DNA of 64,000 nt from the NCBI GenBank assembly GCA_963556695.1, contig CAUWAG010000006.1:1302001-1366000 (forward strand), written 5' to 3'. The notes below the pieces were generated by a model. The model saw only the letters and a program-made list of their open reading frames with translations, ran no database searches and was not told the DNA's origin. The translations under genes were made by a program, and so were the position numbers. Positions within the stretch are counted from its first letter, which is position 1. Every line of letters starts with the position of its first letter. The DNA comes from Anthostomella pinea (Eukaryota > Ascomycota > Sordariomycetes > Xylariales > Xylariaceae). Below, one piece after another: positions 58,323 to 64,000 of this stretch.

Positions 58323-59498
58323 TCAATGTAGCCGTTCGTCTACCGGGAACCAGACCTTTGCCAACGACCACGAAAAGAAGAAATAGACCCAGACGTACCC
58401 AACGAGGCGAGCCCACCATGGAGTCGCTCCTCGCGCTGAAGTTGGCATAGCCCATCTGAAGCACATCTGAACCGTGTCTTCGAAAACGATCCCAGCTACT
58501 ATCCGGGCCCACTGCCGCACCATCGAGGTCACCGAGCCCCCCTCCTTGAAGCTGATCAGCGCGTACACCGCAGTCGTCATACTGAATACTAGAGCGGTGA
58601 TAGTCATCCGTTTCAGCCGCGCACTGCGGATGCCGAGCACCAAGTTCGTGAATGCTTTCGCATGGGAGACATATGCCTGACGGATATACTGGGGCTCGAA
58701 GTTCCTGCATACGTGTCAGTCAGCCACCCAAATCTGCCCGGCTATCCCAGTGGACTCGACGAACCCCCAGAAACGGCGCAGCGTATAAGTATCCCGCAGA
58801 TCCCCGAACAGCGGCCGCCAGTCCCTGTGATCGTCCCCAAACACGAAGATGGCGATCAGCGAAAAGTAGCAGTATTCCGTGGTCTTGAACGCGTATTGAG
58901 GAATGACGAACACGAGCGGGAACCAAGCGCGTATCCAGACCTCGCGCCACTGCCACGGCGCGCCGAGCAGCACGCGGCGGACGAATACGGTTTTCGCCGG
59001 ACTGTAGTCGCCGGGGAGCAAGCTTGCATCGAAGCGCTCGTTCAGCGAGTCGAACAGCTCCTCCAGCACAGCGCAGAACAAGATCTTGAGCAGTTGCGAA
59101 ACGACAAACCGCCCACGGGACGGCACGTACGCCGGGTCGCGCCGCGAAAAAGGCGGCTGGTGGCGGGGGTCGCGCGGGCTCGAGAGCAGCTTTACGCACC
59201 AATTCGCCTTCTGGCGCAGCGTCACGGCCGACGGCGGCGGGCTTCGCAGCGTCAGGTACAGGAAGTGGCTGCCGTATATGACCACGTTGATACCGATCAT
59301 GAGCGCGTTGGACACGTACGTCACCTCGTCTGGTGGTGCTGCGTGCACGTAGGCGCAGATTCCATGCGCGACGAGGGCGATAGTGGCCAGGAGTCGGGTT
59401 GATGGGTTTGGTGGCGTGAAGGCTAGGAGCAAGCCCAGGTGCGCGTACAGGGTGACGGCGAGGAAGTCGCGGTTGCGCGTGTATAACATTGTCGACAT
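58323..59498 (-). CDS. MBOAT wax-synthase-like acyltransferase
   Basis: Two exons on the minus strand, 59498-58765 and 58704-58323, give 371 aa; the intron is 60 nt with a GTTCGT donor and GCAG acceptor. About eight hydrophobic segments are spread along the protein. The family core is PLFGDLRDTYTLRRFWG followed by QYIRQAYVSHAKAFTNLVLGIRS, the wax synthase (MBOAT_2) pattern; such enzymes acylate alcohols or specialised metabolites in the endoplasmic reticulum. After the splice the core reads FWGNFEPQ, whereas many fungal members have FWHQ there, so the usual His is not present. The less common donor was chosen because it restores the family core across the junction. Some fungal relatives acetylate terpenoid or polyketide products, but no biosynthetic cluster is visible here. 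Confidence 0.85.
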
Positions 59499-60550
59499 GG
59501 TGAGCTAGGGCTCTGCGATGCCTTCACGGGCACCCTCAATGGATAATGATGCGATGTTGGCAGGACGCTGGGGATGGAAAGGAAGTTCGGGTATTTCGGC
59601 ATCGCCCTGTCGATTGACCTTCTCTTTTGAACCTGCCCTCCCTTTCGAGATATGGTGTTTTCATCATCTGATCTTGGCTCAGCGACTGACAGACCTCGAA
59701 AAGCTATGTTTTCTATAGGAATGAGGATCACGAGTCCCGCGAGTTTGATCCTTCCCATTCCAATGCAAAAGGAGACCACTGCTCCCGCGATGGATGATGG
59801 CAGTACTTGATTCACCTCAGTGGGGAGCGGCACTGCCACTCAAGGGGATAGTCTGGTAAGTTCCGGGTGACCCGCCGCGAAGGAACCGACGTCTATTATT
59901 AGTTAGGTCCAGCATGCCGGGGGTTTGCAATTGCCAATGAGAGGGCAGGAGGATCCATACTAGTGGCTATATACAGTACAGTATACAACCCACAACTACA
60001 AGGGTTATCAACTTAGATTGACTCTTCGACCCACAAGGCTAGGATCCCGTACGCTCTCTAGTCACAACCTTACTGCTCCTCATTCGACGTTCATAGACTC
60101 AAGTCGTCTCGCTTTTATTGGAACTTTGGCTGGAAGGAAGCGCTTGAAGGATTTGGGCCGGAACTGCTGGAAGGAAGCGCTTCGTGTTGAGGGAGTTGTG
60201 GGTGGAAGAAAGCTAGCCTTCGTCAGCCGTCCCTATCCTCCGAGTCATGCGTAAGCCTACAGTGCCACACGCCCTCTATGCTGGTGCATCCCTATTTCCA
60301 CTGAGGGATTCCGAGGCTGGTCAGTAGGCATGAAGCGCCGTCACCCTTGATACCGGTAGATATGTAGACTGCAAGACTCTAGACAGGTCCTTCTATATAA
60401 GTCCTCCGTTAGAACTTAGACCTACCTCCTCATCGTCCGGTGTCCCCCTCCATCTCCAAGCTACCAGGCCATCTCCAAGGCTCCAAGCATCCGATCACGC
60501 ACATCTACTCGAGCCTTACGCCTCCATCTATGGTTCCGACCAACATCAAC
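59499..60550. other. Spacer with a 17-bp direct repeat
   Basis: No gene recognised. GCTGGAAGGAAGCGCTT occurs twice, at 60129-60145 and 60166-60182. Confidence 0.5.
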
Positions 60551-60924
60551 ATGAAGTTCGCCATCCTCACATTCATCGCCGCGACCTTGCTGTCCAGCAC
60601 AGTGAGCGCGATGGCGTCGTGTACCGAGTCGAACTGCGGGGAATACAACAAGTGGAGTAGTTGCTACAAATGGTGTAAAAACACAAACAACCTCAAGCGG
60701 AACAACTTGCTGGGGAAGTTGGTAAGTTTCTACTGGTCGCTTATTACCTACCTACTTGTCACTTGTCATTCGTCCACTTCGGAGCCGCTCAGAGTTCGGG
60801 GAGGACTGCTGTCCACCTACACGCTTGGATACACAGCGGCTTACACATATGGCAGAACCCCATTCGTCGGCGGGCCGAAGATGATGCCGCCTTGGTCGAA
60901 TACGCCGTCCGATTCGGCTTTTGA
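60551..60924 (+). CDS. Candidate small secreted Cys-containing protein
   Basis: ATG 60551 starts a signal peptide (MKFAILTFIAATLLSSTVSA) followed by about 35 residues with four Cys (ASCTESNCGEYNKWSSCYKWC). Exon 1 appears to end at 60721 at a GTAAGT donor; joining to an acceptor at 60792 gives a second exon 60793-60924 and a 100-aa protein. Without splicing the frame stays open to 61228 (about 226 aa), but that extension has no protein-like character. An in-frame ATG lies upstream at 60530. The layout of signal peptide plus short Cys-rich mature part fits fungal effectors or other small secreted proteins. The 3' structure is uncertain. Confidence 0.5.
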
Positions 60925-61228
60925 GACCCTCGTCTTGCCTTCGAGAGAACAGAGTGGGTGGGCTCGCCGCTCAGCTAGGAAGGAATGGCGTTCGGGATAT
61001 TACGTTGTCACGGCTATGTTCGTGGCTAGGGAGGGGCAAGCAATCGGTCTACCGGCTTCATGGTCTTCTAGTTCTTTGGGGAGGTCCTTTTTAAGGAATA
61101 TTTGGGCGGGCATATACCATTTCCGCTCTGGCTGGTCGGTCCGGAGTCTATTGGAAGATCTGGTGTTGAGCAGAGAGGGAAGGGACGGAGAGGCATCCAG
61201 ACACAACCAATTTCGATTCTTTACTTAA

Positions 61229-62033
61229 CTCTTTGAAATCATATCTATAGTCATACAATTCATGTCAACTCTTCTATATTCCCACGTCCGGGGCGAACCG
61301 TCCCGATAATGCTCAAGCATGGAGATCAATTGTGCGTTCTAGCAAGCCGGTGGCTGGCTGGAAGTCTACCGTGCAGACTCGAACGCCTTTGAGCCTTTGT
61401 TCGGTTTCCACGGACGCTGAATGAAGTCTCGCTGCCATCATTCCTTCAATCATAACATGCCGGTTGATTGGTTGACTGATTGATTGATTGATTGATTGAC
61501 TGATTGACTGATTGATTGTAGTCTTTAACGTTTGAAGTTGGCCACTCGGGCGATGGGACGTGGCAAGCAGTCCACCCACCCACCCGTACATACATACACG
61601 TGGCTTCTGAAGCCAATTCATGCCTCCTTAATTTCAGGGCGTGCAATATCGTGGCAACGCGTTCACTCCCTTTTAGAACGTCGTGCCTGGTGTTTCGGGG
61701 CTCCGGAGAACTGATAAGAAGCTTCCAGCCGCGTACGGCGTCGGGGCTCTCTCGTATCGTGGTTCGGGGCCGTCCCAACGTCGGGTCGTCGCTCGAAAGC
61801 GACTCGTCGTTTAGAAAACGACGCGCGTCGTGATCCTCGTCGTCAGGTCCTGCGACGACGAGCGGCAACGACTCTTTCTCCGCAGGTCAAGAGCCGGCGC
61901 GACGGCGACGTCGTTTGACCGCAATTATCGTAGAGGCAAGGGGCTATGAGCAATCCCTGTACAGTGGCATTTACTTCATGGCTTGTCCTCTGATCAAAGT
62001 CCCATGTGGCATAGAGAGGTGCATCACACGCTG
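61229..62033. other. Spacer with GATT microsatellite and CGACG-rich stretch
   Basis: No gene recognised. It contains the GATT repeat at 61464-61519 and, at about 61740-61920, a stretch dense in CGACG/CGTCG words with a perfect CGTCGTTT/AAACGACG hairpin near 61806-61824. Confidence 0.5.
61464..61519 (+). repeat. GATT-type tetranucleotide microsatellite
   Basis: About 14 GATT units with interspersed GACT variants. Confidence 0.9.
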
Positions 62034-63877
62034 TCAGCGGATGAGGAACTCTTGCAGACCCTGTTTGCGGATCTCATCGGCAAGTGTGGGATGTGGACCA
62101 TCCCCTTCCCAAACTCCATCAACGTAAGGCATCCCAACTATCCTGTAGTACGTTTCGCCTCCACCTGGCTCGACGCTAAACTCTTGTCTCAATACCACGG
62201 GGTAAGGAAAAAGCGGAGTGAGTAATACAGGATCGCCGTCCTCACCATCACCTATGCCAGGGCAACCGCAGGCCGTGGTGAAAAGAGCTTTACCGGAGAG
62301 AGCCCCAATACTCTCAATGATGAATTTCTCGACCGACAGCGCCGGAAAAGAATCAGGACTGACCGTTCCTTGCGCAGCAGCCTGACAGACGTTGACAAAT
62401 TCATTGCGTAGTTCGTGGACATAGCCCTCATCCCGCCAGCGGTGGGCAATACAGGCTCGTGCGAGCCTGCTGACTGGATCTAAGTCAGGGCGCAACTTGC
62501 TCTGCAGACTGTTTCGGGAAGCAGGCTCTTCGTCCAGCCGCTGAGCAACATTGATGTCGGCCAGCCGCTTCAACATATCCGACACATCCGTCGTAAACCT
62601 CAAGGCCACATTACACTCACCAAGGTTGAAGGCTGACATTCGAAGCACGTAGTCGCTAGTCACTTTGAATCGTGGCCAAGGTTGACGTAAACCACCAAAT
62701 TGTGCTGCTAACCCTGACGTGTCCGCGTGGTATTTCGGAAAAAGAAAACTTGTGAAGTAATCCGTAAAGTCAGGGGCCCAGGACGGGTGAGATCGGTCAG
62801 AGAGGCGAGACTCACGAAGATTGAAGCGTACATAAATGTGCGCCGGGTTCTCGTGGTTGATTATGTAAGCCGCAGTCTCTGCCATCACCTGCTCCACAGG
62901 CTTCGTGTAGTCCGCTGGATAGGCCTGTCTTGCGTTGCCCACAAGCTCGTAGAGAGCGAAGACCTTGTCTCTTGGGTCGAGGCACTCCCGTGTCCGTGTC
63001 GCCAGTAATTCTTCCATGAGATTTGTCCTCATACCAGGGTACAACCGAATGCGGCATTTTACAGTCACCTGAAGATTTCGGAGGAATCCGTAGAGCTCAT
63101 CCTGCTTTTCGCCGACGAAACGCTTAACGTATAGGGTGGGAAGTCGGTTTTACCAGTCAGAGATCAAACGCAAAGTCCAGTTCAACTCATCACGCAGCCA
63201 CCACAGGGAACGATGAAGTTAGCGTCAAGCTTGATATCACCACATAAACAAACAGGGTCTTCGGCAGCCAGAAGGTACTCCTGATACGTCCACATGCGGC
63301 CCCAATAGTCGCGACACATGATGTCGAGAAGCCCGTCATAAGCACGAAGCAGGCGTTCGGGATTATGAAGCGTGTCTTCCTTGCCCAGGTTGTCGTCCAG
63401 CGTGGGCTTCGGGAAGCAGCTCTCATGACGAAAGGGGGAACACCAGGTCTCCGCCTCTCTCACCCACAAGCTTGCAGCTTTGGTGTTGGGGCCGCTGTCG
63501 CCAAGCCAGCATACCACCCCTCTGGCTTCGCGGTAGATCCTGCCCATATGCGCAACTTGGTGGTTCTTCTCCAGTGAATCTTTCTGGTTGATGCATACTG
63601 CATCAATGCACAGTACGCGGCCTTCTTCTTCTCGTCAGAGTTTGTATAGGTCAGCCTCGAGGCTGACGGTGACTTCGAGGGTATTCCCATCTGCGATGAT
63701 GGGTCTTGTGATGGAGACGTCGCCCCATACGTATGAGAGCGCTTTGAATGCGGGGTTGTCGTCCAGTGACACGACAGAGGTCGAACACTGCAACTCGTCG
63801 CTGCCCGACCCGGGAAACAGCGTGGGAAGTCGGATCTCTGCGTGATTGCGGTCCAGCTTCTTGTATTGGTAACCCAT
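62034..63877 (-). pseudogene. HET-domain protein, decayed
   Basis: Likely start is ATG 63877 (MGYQYKKLDRNHAEIR). The HET domain follows: FKALSYVWGD, then LCIDAVCINQKDS, MGRIYREARGVVCWLGD and MWTYQEYLLA, then the downstream DPRDKVFALYEL region and a long C-terminal part to 62034. Three lesions interrupt it. A TGA at 63635-63637 stands between YKL and REEEGR. A frameshift lies near 63200-63220, after which WWLRDELNW reads in the C-terminal frame. A TAA lies at 63150-63152. Both stops are explained by single C-to-T changes on the coding strand (CGA to TGA, CAA to TAA). The reading frame on either side of each is well preserved, so inactivation is fairly recent. It is the second HET gene in the window and lies close to the right edge. 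Confidence 0.85.
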
Positions 63878-64000
63878 CGTAGCGTGGCGACACTTCGCGA
63901 ATAGGATTGCCAAGTAGGTGCAAACGGGAGGTTGGGATGGTGCCGGCCGGACGTCGAAAGAAGCTAGAAACAGTTCGTACAGAAGGAGTAAGCAAGGCTG

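Overview
The window is nuclear DNA of a filamentous ascomycete (Pezizomycotina, most likely a Sordariomycete). Evidence: genes carry short introns of about 45-120 nt with GTAAGT/GTATGT-type donors; the gene families are typical (HET-domain, PTH11-like rhodopsin-domain, AA9, Peroxidase_2, Arb2, wax-synthase-like); and a sharply AT-rich island of decayed transposons looks like the product of repeat-induced point mutation (RIP). No rRNA, tRNA or CRISPR was found.

Layout. 1-4740: gene-poor, decayed sequence with a C2H2 zinc-finger fragment and low-complexity remnants. 4741-9905: AT-rich transposon graveyard. It holds a truncated copia-type LTR, a ~255-bp TAA microsatellite, a pogo/Fot1-like DNA transposon with 61-bp terminal inverted repeats (transposase broken), and a solo LTR in the opposite orientation. 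10440-19444: conserved housekeeping block of POP1 (RNase P/MRP), an NT-C2 protein, SSZ1 (ribosome-associated Hsp70) and RRP40 (exosome cap), the last two sharing a 383-bp divergent promoter. 20475-36110: accessory stretch with a secreted Peroxidase_2 enzyme, an AA9 polysaccharide monooxygenase relic, a HET gene broken by a 10-bp repeat, a large AlkB-like 2-oxoglutarate dioxygenase with two Cys clusters, and a P450 relic, separated by long gene-free spacers. 36854-47492: a Cys-rich hypothetical protein, a peroxisomal 4CL-like acyl-CoA ligase, a 114-aa hydrophilic protein, mitochondrial uS14m (MRP2), an Arb2-domain protein and a mitochondrial membrane protein. 49748-63995: an F-box gene with two frameshifts, a PTH11-like receptor, a secretory/membrane protein (DUF7728-like), an MBOAT wax-synthase-like enzyme, a candidate small secreted protein and a second, decayed HET gene at the right edge.

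There are no operons; genes are independent and spliced. POP1, RRP40 and SSZ1 serve RNA processing and translation; uS14m and the membrane protein serve mitochondria. The accessory genes fit secretion, detoxification, sensing and self/non-self recognition, and many are broken, as expected in a fast-evolving fungal compartment. Exon coordinates below were derived by hand from splice sites and reading-frame continuity, and all listed spliced models close in frame.
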